From contig NZ_CP007035.1 of NCBI RefSeq assembly GCF_000243115.2, positions 186,001 through 250,000 on the forward strand: a stretch of 64,000 nucleotides of DNA, in the 5' to 3' direction. How positions within the stretch are numbered: position 1 is the first letter of the stretch; each line of letters opens with the position of its first letter. A model generated the notes under the pieces. That model made no database searches, had not been told where the DNA came from, and was given only the letters and a program-made list of their open reading frames with translations. This document shows, piece after piece, positions 17,374 through 25,511 of this stretch. The DNA comes from Niabella soli DSM 19437 (GTDB lineage Bacteria; Bacteroidota; Bacteroidia; Chitinophagales; Chitinophagaceae). Position numbers and translations under genes: made by a program.

Positions 17374-18696
17374 TCATCCGCCTTGCGTCCACGCGTCCCG
17401 GTCGTCCGGACTGAATTTCCAGGGAGCAAAATTGGTTTCTACATTGCTGAACATAGCATTCCATTCTTGCGGGGCGCTGCTTTCTTCCATTATTAAATAA
17501 CGTCGCAACTGCAGAATAATATCAAGGGGGTTAATGCTTACCGGGCATTCCTGCACGCAGGCATTACAGGTGGTGCAGGCGCGCAGCTCTTCTACAGAAA
17601 TATAATCGTGCAATAAGCTTTTGCCATCGTCTTTCCATTCCCCGGTTTTATCAATATTTTTCCCCACTTCCGCAACGCGGTCACGGGTATCCATCATGAT
17701 CTTCCGGGGGGATAATAATTTTCCGGTGCTGTTGGCGGGGCAGGCAGCGCTACAACGGCCGCATTCAGTGCAGCTATAAGCATCTAATAAATTTTTCCAG
17801 CTCAGGTCCATCACATCTTTAGCGCCAAATTTAGCTGGGGGAGCCGCATCAGTGGGTGCCAGTTCCGGCTGCATAGCGTACAGTACTTCATTTTGTACCG
17901 AAGGCATATTTTCCATTTCGCCCATAGGCTCCAACCGGGCATAATACGCATTGGGGAAGGCCAACAAAATATGGAGGTGCTTGGAATAAGGCAGGTAATT
18001 GAGAAACGCCAGGATGCCGGCGATATGCAACCACCAACAACCGCGTTCAATTTCTTCCAGCGTGCTGTCTGAAAACCCGCTTAGCAAAGGTTGTAAATGT
18101 TCGGAAATAATAAAGTTACCTGTAGGATGCACCGCATAATGGGCAACGCCGCGCGCCTGTAGCAACGTATCGCTGGCATTCATGGTCAGGAATAAAGCCA
18201 TCAGAAGGATCTCCGTGATCAGGATATAGTTGGCGTCGCTCCTGGGCCAGCCGTTCAGATCTTTACTCATGAAACGGCGGATCTTTAAAATATTTCTCCG
18301 GATCAGGAAAACGGCACAAAAGGAGAGTACCAGCAGCGCCAGCACTTCAAACGAATTGATCAAAAAATCATATAAGCCGCCCAGCACTCCGGCAAAAAGG
18401 CGGTGCGTGCCCACTATCCCATCCAGGATGATCTCCAGTATTTCAATATTGATAATCACAAACCCGGCATATACAAAAAAGTGCAAAAAACCTACCAGCG
18501 GGTTGCGGAACATCTTTTTTTGACCAAATGCAAGCAGTAGTACATTTCTCCAGCGTTGGTTGGGATGGTCACTAATCACCTCGTCTCTGCCCAGGTTAAT
18601 ATTGCGACGGATCTGCTTTATCTTTTTTGAAAAAAGTACAACGGCAGCTATGAATAGCAGTATAAATAAAATTTGTTGAGCAATTTGCATGTGCAT
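17374..18696 (-). CDS. Membrane-bound 4Fe-4S dicluster oxidoreductase subunit (HdrD/NarI-like fusion)
   Basis: Predicted electron-transfer protein, 440 residues. The N-terminal half has about five membrane helices, resembling the cytochrome-b/nitrate reductase gamma type (IAQQILFILLFIAAVVLF, VGFLHFFVYAGFVIINIEILE, LLVLSFCAVFLI), with histidines that could bind haem (GFLHFF, WWLHIAG). The C-terminal half has two [4Fe-4S] motifs, CTECGRCSAACP (about residue 310) and CTTCNACVQECP (about 390). In related bacteria this protein is usually followed by a second Fe-S protein with CCG domains; here only word-like repeats follow, so the partner must be elsewhere or missing. The start may be the ATG at 18696 or at 18690. 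The redox partner is unknown. Confidence 0.82.
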   Translation of the reverse strand: MHMQIAQQILFILLFIAAVVLFSKKIKQIRRNINLGRDEVISDHPNQRWRNVLLLAFGQKKMFRNPLVGFLHFFVYAGFVIINIEILEIILDGIVGTHRLFAGVLGGLYDFLINSFEVLALLVLSFCAVFLIRRNILKIRRFMSKDLNGWPRSDANYILITEILLMALFLTMNASDTLLQARGVAHYAVHPTGNFIISEHLQPLLSGFSDSTLEEIERGCWWLHIAGILAFLNYLPYSKHLHILLAFPNAYYARLEPMGEMENMPSVQNEVLYAMQPELAPTDAAPPAKFGAKDVMDLSWKNLLDAYSCTECGRCSAACPANSTGKLLSPRKIMMDTRDRVAEVGKNIDKTGEWKDDGKSLLHDYISVEELRACTTCNACVQECPVSINPLDIILQLRRYLIMEESSAPQEWNAMFSNVETNFAPWKFSPDDRDAWTQGG

Positions 18697-18757
18697 TCAG
18701 TTACAAAGTGCTAATTTACGCCATCCTTTACAAGTAACTTCTATAAATAAACAATTC

Positions 18758-19249
18758 GTGAAAAAATATATTTTAAATGCCGATGCAGTGGAGAAGAAAA
18801 TGCAGCGCCTGGCACTTGAATTAATTGAAAATAATTTATATGAAAAAGAGCTGATCCTGGTAGGGATCGAGGAAAGCGGCGTGGTGCTGGCCAAAAATAT
18901 TCAGCAACGGATGAAAGGGAATAGCACTATTAAAACAGAACTGGTTACGCTTAAACTGGATAAGAAAAGACCGGAAGCTGTAACACTTAGCAAGGAACTA
19001 AATTTTGATGGCAAGGTTGTGGTTGTTATCGATGATGTAACCAACAGCGGCAAAACACTTTTATACGCGTTAAAACCTTTTTTGAATTACCACCCTAAAA
19101 AAATACAAACACTTGTTTTAGTAGAACGGACGCATACGCTCTTTCCGATCACCCCGGATTACCGCGGCACCTCCCTGGCTACCACGCTCCAGGATCATAT
19201 TTATGTGGAGATTGAGGGCGATAAGGTGGTGGGGGCGTATTTGAGATAG
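18758..19249 (+). CDS. PyrR-like phosphoribosyltransferase family protein
   Basis: Type I phosphoribosyltransferase fold, 163 residues. I use the GTG at 18758 (MKKYILNADAVEKKM); reading further upstream to 18689 adds 23 residues that overlap the start of the divergent Fe-S gene. The PRPP-binding motif is VVVVIDDVTNSGKTL (about residues 88-102). The segment LVLVERTHTLFPITPDYRGTSLATT matches the PyrR pattern (LVDRGHRELPIRPDYVGKN) as I remember it, and GIEESGVVLAKNI is the substrate-loop region. PyrR proteins regulate pyrimidine genes and have weak uracil phosphoribosyltransferase activity, but no pyr genes are nearby, so function is not assigned beyond the family. Confidence 0.8.
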   Translation: MKKYILNADAVEKKMQRLALELIENNLYEKELILVGIEESGVVLAKNIQQRMKGNSTIKTELVTLKLDKKRPEAVTLSKELNFDGKVVVVIDDVTNSGKTLLYALKPFLNYHPKKIQTLVLVERTHTLFPITPDYRGTSLATTLQDHIYVEIEGDKVVGAYLR

Positions 19250-19400
19250 GCGGAATGCTAAATACCGAACGCATAATGCTCAATGCGTAATGCAGGAAAA
19301 TACGATCCGGTATAGCTTGAATAGTTATTAAAAGATACTCGATACTAGATTCTGGATATTGGATATCAAGCATCCAGCATCCAATATCAAAATATCTGCG
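19250..19400. repeat. Word-like intergenic repeats (AATGC and GATACTCGATACT types)
   Basis: Directly after the phosphoribosyltransferase stop comes GGAATGCTAAATACCGAACGC and then AATGCTCAATGCGTAATGC. A second type, GATACTCGATACTAGATTC, is followed by TGGATATTGGATATC and its partial inverse ATCCAGCATCCAATATC. The latter forms an imperfect inverted repeat around 19351-19390 between two convergent genes and could weakly terminate transcription. Confidence 0.5.
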
Positions 19401-19416
19401 CCAATAACTACTAACG

Positions 19417-20298
19417 CTAAGAAAACACTTTCGACAGAAATTTCTTCATCTCCTCCCAGGAAGCTTTATCCGCGGCTTCGTTGTATTTAATATCCAGTTT
19501 ATATTTTTCCCCGATGGCGGTTGCCGCCGGGTTGGTAAATCCATGTTTCGCATTGGGATACCCGATAAACTGCATATTTGCGTTGGCTGTTTCCATTTCT
19601 TTTTTGAAATCGTTCACCACATTTACGGGAACAAAAGAATCAGCATCTCCGTTCAGCACCAGTATGGAAGGATGAATGCCTCCCTTACGCGCCGTAATGC
19701 CATAATTGGCCAGGTCTCCGTGAAAACTCACCACACCATTTATGTTTTCGCCAAGACGCGCCATATTTAATGCCATCGAACCGCCAAAGCAATAGCCGAT
19801 CGCCGCAATTTTTGTTGTATCAGCCTCTTTGAAGGTCTTGGCTATTGCCATCGCATTATCAAAACGCTCCTGAGCCAGTTGTGGATTTTTGTAATATTTG
19901 GTTGCTTCTGCTCCAGCACCTTTGGGATCTTCAAATGTTTTACCATTCCCATACATATCCACTACTACTGCCAGGTATCCCAACTCAGCTACTTGCTTTG
20001 CCCTGCTTTTTATATAATCGGTGACGCCCCACCATTCAGGGATGATAAGCACAATTGGTTTTTTGCCGGGGTTGGCCGTATCAAAAGCTGCAATGCTGTT
20101 AAAGGTTTTAATGCCATCCTCAAATTCAACGGGCTCGATCTTTATATGCGGCAGTTCTCTAACAGTAGCGGCTCCCGTGGTATCAGAGGAATCCATATTG
20201 GACGCAGGAGGCGCTGCTTTATCTTTACCACCGTTGCAGGCAATTAAGAACAGGAAGATAAAAAAGGAAACCGGGAATAAAATCCGTTTGAGGTACAT
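19417..20298 (-). CDS. Dienelactone hydrolase family lipoprotein
   Basis: Alpha/beta-hydrolase of the dienelactone hydrolase family, probably anchored in the envelope. From the ATG at 20298 it has 293 residues: MYLKRILFPVSFF, a hydrophobic stretch and a lipobox ending LIAC. A longer reading to 20325 would put nine polar residues before the signal. The catalytic set is visible: Cys nucleophile in GYCFGGSMAL, Asp in LNGDADSFVP and His in NAKHGFTNP. The oxyanion segment is IIPEWWGVTDYIK. Family members hydrolyse cyclic esters and other substrates; the real substrate is not known. It is divergent from cmk and convergent with the phosphoribosyltransferase. Confidence 0.9.
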   Translation of the reverse strand: MYLKRILFPVSFFIFLFLIACNGGKDKAAPPASNMDSSDTTGAATVRELPHIKIEPVEFEDGIKTFNSIAAFDTANPGKKPIVLIIPEWWGVTDYIKSRAKQVAELGYLAVVVDMYGNGKTFEDPKGAGAEATKYYKNPQLAQERFDNAMAIAKTFKEADTTKIAAIGYCFGGSMALNMARLGENINGVVSFHGDLANYGITARKGGIHPSILVLNGDADSFVPVNVVNDFKKEMETANANMQFIGYPNAKHGFTNPAATAIGEKYKLDIKYNEAADKASWEEMKKFLSKVFS

Positions 20299-20351
20299 AG
20301 TTTCAAGGTTTGATTGAATATACAAAATAAACTTTAATAAAGCAAAGGTTG

Positions 20352-20359
20352 CAAATTTA
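20352..20359 (-). promoter_or_regulatory. -7 promoter element of the hydrolase gene
   Basis: On the minus strand TAAATTTG matches TAnnTTTG and lies about 54 bases before the start codon at 20298. No well-placed TTG is seen at -33. Confidence 0.35.
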
Positions 20360-20428
20360 TTGGGAAAGCAACAATTTTCCCTTAATAAAAAATTGTATCT
20401 TGCTGTAGAATTGGCTCCTGATTAATAC

Positions 20429-20433
20429 GGAGG
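20429..20433 (+). promoter_or_regulatory. Shine-Dalgarno GGAGG deciding the cmk start
   Basis: GGAGG followed by five bases (TTGCG) and ATG at 20439. Strong Shine-Dalgarno sites are rare in this window, so it favours 20439 over the in-frame ATG at 20454. Confidence 0.5.
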
Positions 20434-20438
20434 TTGCG

Positions 20439-21137
20439 ATGGGTAATGAAATTATGAAAAAAAAGATCATTGTTGCAATAGATGGCTGGTCCAGTTGCGG
20501 GAAAAGCACGCTGGCCCGGGCACTGGCTAAACAATTGGGGTATATTTATGTAGATAGCGGTGCTATGTACCGGGCCATCACCTTATATTTTCTCCGGGAG
20601 CATATTGACTGGACCAATGAAACCCTGATACCGGCTGCTTTGGAAGATATAGAGCTGGATTTCAGACCGAATGAAAATACCGGCGAAATAGAAATTTACC
20701 TGAACGATGAGAATGTGGAATACCTGATCCGCGACCTGATCGTAGCTGAAAAAGTGAGCGAAATTGCTGCCATAAAAGACGTGCGCGCCTTTGCCGTGGA
20801 ACAGCAGCAAAAGATGGGGAAGAAAAAAGGGATCGTAATGGATGGCCGCGATATTGGAACGGTTGTTTTTCCCAGGGCGGAGTTAAAAATATTCATGACG
20901 GCCGACAATGCGGTACGGGTGGAGCGGCGGTTTAAAGAACTGGTAGAAAAAAATCCGAATATTTCTGTTGAAGAAGTAGCAGAAAATATCCAGATGCGCG
21001 ATTATATTGATGCTAACCGGGAAATAAGCCCGCTGCGACAGGCAAAAGATGCGATCGTGTTAGACAATACCAATCTTACACAGGATGAGCAATTAAAAAA
21101 AGCCCTGAAATTAGTGAAAGGCGCCGTTGTAGCCTGA
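20439..21137 (+). CDS. cmk: Cytidylate kinase
   Basis: Phosphorylates CMP and dCMP with ATP, an essential step of pyrimidine nucleotide metabolism in the cytoplasm. The length is 232 residues from 20439, or 227 from the second ATG at 20454; the GGAGG at 20429 supports the first. The P-loop is in IDGWSSCGKSTLAR. Then come the CMP-binding IYVDSGAMYRAIT, MDGRDIGTVVFPRAELK, which is diagnostic for the family, the lid region around ADNAVRVERRF, and IQMRDYIDANREISPLRQAKDAIVLDNT near the end. It stands alone, divergent from the hydrolase gene, with about 240 bases of featureless spacer behind it. Firm call. Confidence 0.96.
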   Translation: MGNEIMKKKIIVAIDGWSSCGKSTLARALAKQLGYIYVDSGAMYRAITLYFLREHIDWTNETLIPAALEDIELDFRPNENTGEIEIYLNDENVEYLIRDLIVAEKVSEIAAIKDVRAFAVEQQQKMGKKKGIVMDGRDIGTVVFPRAELKIFMTADNAVRVERRFKELVEKNPNISVEEVAENIQMRDYIDANREISPLRQAKDAIVLDNTNLTQDEQLKKALKLVKGAVVA

Positions 21138-21377
21138 ACGATACGAATCGATAAATGAGTATGTTATTTGCTGAACGCCTCAATGGCTCTTAATAACTCT
21201 ATTGATTGATAATGCAATATTCTTATCAGAATAGAAATAAAGAATAAGAAATATTAAATAAGGAAATGTAAAAGTAGATCGGGTTTCTTGAATGAAAATT
21301 TCTAATCTAACGTGGTGCGCTCTCCCATTTATTACTTTATATTCTTCTTTGTTTAGCCATCTGCAAAATTCTTCGTC

Positions 21378-22496
21378 ATGAGTACACGTCGCCATTTTAT
21401 CCGCAATATCAGCCTGTCCACCCTGGGTGCCTATACTTTAATGGATTGGAAACCGGCTTCAGCCCTGTCTTTTTTTAATAGTGATGCGGTGCTGAAAGTT
21501 GCCTTGCTGGGGCTGGGCGGCTATGCGTCCCGGGTAGCGGAAGCGATACAGCAATGTCAACGCGTAAAAATTACCGGTCTCATCAGCGGTACGCCGGAAA
21601 AATTAAAACAATGGGGAGAAAAATATAAGGTCCCCGAAAAGAACCGGTACAATTATCAAAATTTTGATGCCATAAAAAATAACCCTGATATCGATGCGGT
21701 ATATGTGATCACGCCGAATGCCCTGCATCATGATCAGGTGATCCGCAGTGCAAAGGCAGGTAAGCATGTGATCTGCGAAAAGCCAATGGCGATCAGTGCA
21801 AAGGAAGGAAGGGAGATGATCGAAGCCTGTAAAAAAGCCGGCAAACAACTGCTGGTGGGCTACCGGATGCATTTTGAACCACTGACGTTGGAAGTGGTAC
21901 GCATGCGGAGTGCAGGAGAGTTGGGCGCCATACGGTTTTTTCAGGGCCTTTGCGGATTCAGGATCGGCGACCCCACGCAATGGCGGCTGAATAAAGCGCT
22001 GGCGGGTGGTGGTTCGCTAATGGATATCGGCATTTATGCATTAAACGGCAGCCGGTATATGGTAGGCGAAGAGCCGGTATGGGTTACGGCACAGGAAACA
22101 AAAACAGATCCGGTAAAGTTTAAAGAAGGTGTTGACGAAACGATTACGTTTCAACTCGGCTTTCCCAGCGGTGCCGAAGCCTCCTGTCTTTCTACCTATA
22201 ATATGAATAACCTGGACCGGTTCTTTCTAAACGGCGATAAGGGATTTGCCGAGTTACAGCCCGCAGCGGGCTATGGCCCGATCCGTGGAAAGACGAATAA
22301 AGGTCCCCTGGATATTAAAAATCCCTTGCCGCAGCAAACGATCCAGATGGATGAAATGGCGGCCATCCTTCTCGATAATAAAAAGCCGATAGTACCTGTT
22401 GATGGGGAAGAGGCGCTTAAAGACCTGGTGCTTATTGAAGCTATTTATAAAGCGGTGAAAACGGGGGGCCAGGTGAAGCTGAATGCGGAACGCTAA
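21378..22496 (+). CDS. Gfo/Idh/MocA-family NAD(P)-dependent oxidoreductase, secreted type
   Basis: Predicted sugar-type oxidoreductase, 372 residues. The N-terminus, MSTRRHFIRNISLSTLGAYTL, has an Arg-Arg pair and a hydrophobic stretch like a Tat signal, as in glucose-fructose oxidoreductase. The Rossmann fold follows (LKVALLGLGGYASRVAEAIQ). The family motif CEKPMAISAKEGREMI is present with its catalytic Lys, preceded by VYVITPNALHHDQVIRSAKAGKHV. The C-terminal domain has GGGSLMDIGIYALNGSRYMVGEEP, with the D-x-G-x-Y pattern expected in the active site. The substrate is unknown. The coding end (LNAER, stop TAA) runs into AATGC-type word repeats. It is a single gene. Confidence 0.9.
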   Translation: MSTRRHFIRNISLSTLGAYTLMDWKPASALSFFNSDAVLKVALLGLGGYASRVAEAIQQCQRVKITGLISGTPEKLKQWGEKYKVPEKNRYNYQNFDAIKNNPDIDAVYVITPNALHHDQVIRSAKAGKHVICEKPMAISAKEGREMIEACKKAGKQLLVGYRMHFEPLTLEVVRMRSAGELGAIRFFQGLCGFRIGDPTQWRLNKALAGGGSLMDIGIYALNGSRYMVGEEPVWVTAQETKTDPVKFKEGVDETITFQLGFPSGAEASCLSTYNMNNLDRFFLNGDKGFAELQPAAGYGPIRGKTNKGPLDIKNPLPQQTIQMDEMAAILLDNKKPIVPVDGEEALKDLVLIEAIYKAVKTGGQVKLNAER

Positions 22497-22680
22497 ATGC
22501 AAAATGCAGAACGCCAAATGCTCAATACAAAATGCGAAACGACGGACACTGACCGCTCTATTCAGAAATCGGAGGTCAACCTGCAACCAACGATAAACGA
22601 TAAATAACGTAACGAACCTTGAACGTCAAACGATAAACAACAAACCAGAAACCTGCAACCAGAAACCGGATCTCAAAACA
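22488..22680. repeat. Word-like intergenic repeats (AATGC, AACCTGCAACC and GATAAACGATAAAC types)
   Basis: Three kinds of short degenerate words follow each other: GAACGCTAAATGCAAAATGC with more copies, then AACCTGCAACCAACGATAAAC, then AAACCTGCAACCAGAAACC. The first one overlaps the stop codon of the oxidoreductase gene. No reading frame or hairpin terminator is evident. Confidence 0.55.
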
Positions 22681-22742
22681 TTTTTTCTAACATTCGATTG
22701 TCTTTCCCGTCCCCGCATTATTTTTATACCAAATTTTAGCTT

Positions 22743-24338
22743 ATGCCTATCAGAATGACAGACGACCCTGATAACGGGAATGATGATTTTAACGAAGATG
22801 CCGGTGGTGGCTCTGGCCCGGGCGGCGGAGGGGGCGGCCTGCTGGGACTGCTGCCTTTATTGCTGGGCCTGTTCCGTGGAAAAGGGATCATTGTGCTGCT
22901 GGTGATTGGGGCAGCGGTTTATTTTTTAGGCGGTCGCGGCGGTTGTGGAAACATAGGCGGTGGTGTGGCAGATGCTGCCAAACAATTATTCTCACAAAGC
23001 GGTTACAGCTATAGCCCGTCCGAATTTGATAAGGCGAAAATTTATGAAGGGCTTGATAATAATACTACTAAAAACCCTTTGCCGGAAGCCGTTTCCTTAC
23101 TGCGGTTTGCGCCTACGGCGGGCGACCAGGGACACCAGGGTAGCTGCGTGGCCTGGAGCAGCGCTTATGCTGCTCAGACCATTTTAACAGCGGCGGCTAC
23201 GGGCAAAGATCCGAATACGATCGCCTTCAGTCCGTCGTATTTATATAACCAGATCCGGTTGGGGAACGATTGCCAGGGCTCTTATGTGCAGCGCGCCATG
23301 GAAGCCATGAAAGCCAATGGGGGTGTACCCTTGCGCGATTATCCTTATGACGACCAGGATTGCAACCGGACGCCGGGCAGCTCGGCGATCCAGGAAGGCC
23401 GGCAGAATCTGATCCATGGGTTTACCCGTTTAACCGAGGGCGATAATTTAAACCAGATCAGTATAAGGGCCATTAAAGAACATCTGGCGAAGGATGCACC
23501 TGTAGTGATCGGGATGCTGGTGGGACAAAGTTTTATGCAGGATATGATGGGGCAGGACCTGTGGCGGCCGCAGGGTATGGACCAGGCGCAGATGGGGATG
23601 GGTGGCCATGCCATGTGCGTGATCGGTTATGATGATCGTAAGTATGGCGGCGCGTTCCAGATATTGAATAGTTGGACGCCCAAATGGGGCAATAACGGGG
23701 TGGCCTGGGTGCGGTATGGCGATTTTCAGAATTACGTGCGTGAAGCCTATGGGATCGATCCGCTACCTAAAGCGGCCAATGTAGCGGCCATGCCGCTGGA
23801 ATGTTATATCGGCCTGGTTAATAATGCTACCAAGCAATATATAAAGCTGAAAGCTGCGGGCAACAATGCTTTTCAGACCGTAACGCCGATCAAAGTGGGC
23901 ACGCGTTTCAAGATGGAAGTGAAGAATACCACGGAATGTTATATTTATATTTTCGGGGAAGATACCAATGGCAGCAGCTATGTGTTATTCCCTTATTTAA
24001 AACCCGGGCAAACCGTTTCCAAACATTCGCCGTATTGCGGTATTACGGGGTACCGGCTGTTCCCTAAAGGTCAGTCGCTGGAGGCCGACAACGTAGGTAC
24101 AAAAGACCAGATCGCGATAGTGGCCAGTAAAAAAGAACTGAATTACAACGATTTTAATAACGCCATTAATAACAGCCCCCAATCTACTTACGCGGGCAAA
24201 GTGGCCGATGCCATACGATCGATACTGGCTCCCGGCGCCACTTATAACAGCGCTTCCGACGGCCGCATGTATTTTAAAGCAACGGCAAATGCGGGGCAGG
24301 CGGTGGCTACGGTGGTCGCATTCGATAAAGTACCTTAA
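22743..24338 (+). CDS. Papain-like (C1) peptidase, membrane-anchored, with C-terminal DUF4384-like domain
   Basis: Predicted cysteine protease, 531 residues. The N-terminal 30 residues are acidic and then Gly-rich, followed by hydrophobic segments LLGLLPLLLGLF and GIIVLLVIGAAVYFLG, so it should sit in the inner membrane with the catalytic part outside. The catalytic residues are all visible: Gln132-Gly-Ser-Cys135 in HQGSCVAWS, His289 in GGHAMCVIGYDD and Asn309 in ILNSWTPKWG. The C-terminal part (about residues 350-470), CYIYIFGEDTNGSSYVLFP and LKPGQTV, resembles the DUF4384 domain often attached to bacterial caspase- and papain-like enzymes. No pro-peptide is recognised. It has no obvious operon partner, so the substrate and trigger are unknown. 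Confidence 0.86.
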   Translation: MPIRMTDDPDNGNDDFNEDAGGGSGPGGGGGGLLGLLPLLLGLFRGKGIIVLLVIGAAVYFLGGRGGCGNIGGGVADAAKQLFSQSGYSYSPSEFDKAKIYEGLDNNTTKNPLPEAVSLLRFAPTAGDQGHQGSCVAWSSAYAAQTILTAAATGKDPNTIAFSPSYLYNQIRLGNDCQGSYVQRAMEAMKANGGVPLRDYPYDDQDCNRTPGSSAIQEGRQNLIHGFTRLTEGDNLNQISIRAIKEHLAKDAPVVIGMLVGQSFMQDMMGQDLWRPQGMDQAQMGMGGHAMCVIGYDDRKYGGAFQILNSWTPKWGNNGVAWVRYGDFQNYVREAYGIDPLPKAANVAAMPLECYIGLVNNATKQYIKLKAAGNNAFQTVTPIKVGTRFKMEVKNTTECYIYIFGEDTNGSSYVLFPYLKPGQTVSKHSPYCGITGYRLFPKGQSLEADNVGTKDQIAIVASKKELNYNDFNNAINNSPQSTYAGKVADAIRSILAPGATYNSASDGRMYFKATANAGQAVATVVAFDKVP

Positions 24339-24641
24339 CGTTGTATAACTATTCTCATTGCCCCGGCGCCTTAATGACGACATTCGCTGCGTCTTTGCTC
24401 CTTTGCGTCGTAGCGTGATATAACAGTGATGCATCAATGCCGCCAGCTTCAGTACTACTATCAGCATCCTTGTGTCACTCCCTTCGGCTGCAGTAGTACT
24501 AGCTGCAATTATGATTTCCTTTTAGTGAGAGGAGTATGGTAGATGTGTGCCGACAGGTGCAATGGAACGATGACATTCGCTGCGTCTTTGCTCCTTTGTC
24601 CCGATAGCTATCGGGATTGCAAGAAATAAAATAACCAGGCA
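24339..24641. repeat. Repeat-rich 303-base spacer
   Basis: Contains a 27-base direct repeat (24379-24405 and 24572-24598, beginning GACATTCGCTGCGTC). An inverted pair AGTACTACT/AGTAGTACT (24451-24459, 24492-24500) encloses a stretch that includes TCACTCCCTTCGGCTGC. A perfect palindrome CCCGATAGCTATCGGG lies at 24600-24615. It lies between convergent genes. No gene is seen. Confidence 0.55.
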
Positions 24642-25442
24642 TTATCTTTTTTCTATTTCCTTTTCAAAGAACGGAATTATTTCTTTCGCTTCCTGGGTTA
24701 CTTTTACAATCTTTCCCGCCCGGTTAATTAAAAAATGTGTGGGATAGCCGGTAACCTGCAGCTCCTTACTTAAATAGTCGTGCTGTTCGGGCACTGTCGC
24801 ATAGTTAAATGAATGGGTTTTGAAAAATTGATGTAGACTATCCTTTGGATCAGTAGCCAGGCTAATGAAAAGTGCATCTTTTCTATTCCGGTATTTTTCA
24901 ACAAGTTGGTTTAATTCAGGAAATTCGGCTACACAGGCAACACAATGAACAAACCAGCATTTAAGTAGCATCACTTTTCCCTTCGTGTTCTCCGGAGTAT
25001 AGGTTGTCCCGTTTAAGTCAGCAAAATGATAGCGGGGGAGTTCTTTCCCTTCCCAGTTATAGTTTTTAATGTGGGCATAGGCAAGCTGAATCGTTCTGTC
25101 TGAAATTTCGGAGTCTATCTTTTCCGGGTGCTCAATTTTATAAACGGAGGAATCGTCTTTTATCAGAACCTCAAAGGGAACATAATTCCCACTGGCAAGT
25201 TTATGTAGAAAAGCGGCCTTGCTGATCCTGGTGGAATCTTCGTTTAAAGGAATGAAATCTCTTTCCAGGTGTATTTTTCCTGAGATGTAAGTCCACCAGG
25301 TCCTGAAATCCTTTAAAATGGCGGCCTTATTTGGTGCAACCACAGCAGTTACAGTATGCGCATTGCCGCCGCTGTTATTGGAAGTGCATGCAAGTGTTAA
25401 GAGGATCGTTACAAGAGTAAAAGCAGTAGCCAATCGTTTCAT
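24642..25442 (-). CDS. TlpA/ResA-like thioredoxin-fold lipoprotein
   Basis: Envelope thiol-disulfide protein of the TlpA family, 266 residues. The N-terminus MKRLATAFTLVTILLTLACTS has a signal peptide with lipobox LTLAC. A domain of about 110 residues without a recognised name comes first, then the thioredoxin fold from about residue 140: GTTYTPENTKGKVMLLKCWFVHCVACVAEFPELNQL. The redox motif is CVAC, and the usual W-A-x-WC is replaced by CWFVHC. The cis-proline strand is TGYPTHFLINRAGKIV. Such proteins reduce or isomerise disulfides in secreted proteins or cytochromes. It lies near DUF2130 on the same strand but is separated by 69 bases, so a joint transcript is possible. Confidence 0.85.
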   Translation of the reverse strand: MKRLATAFTLVTILLTLACTSNNSGGNAHTVTAVVAPNKAAILKDFRTWWTYISGKIHLERDFIPLNEDSTRISKAAFLHKLASGNYVPFEVLIKDDSSVYKIEHPEKIDSEISDRTIQLAYAHIKNYNWEGKELPRYHFADLNGTTYTPENTKGKVMLLKCWFVHCVACVAEFPELNQLVEKYRNRKDALFISLATDPKDSLHQFFKTHSFNYATVPEQHDYLSKELQVTGYPTHFLINRAGKIVKVTQEAKEIIPFFEKEIEKR

Positions 25443-25511
25443 ATTTTTTACATTTTAACGCAAGCTTCCTTACTGCCGGCCTTTTACATTCCTAATTCCT
25501 TATTCTATATT

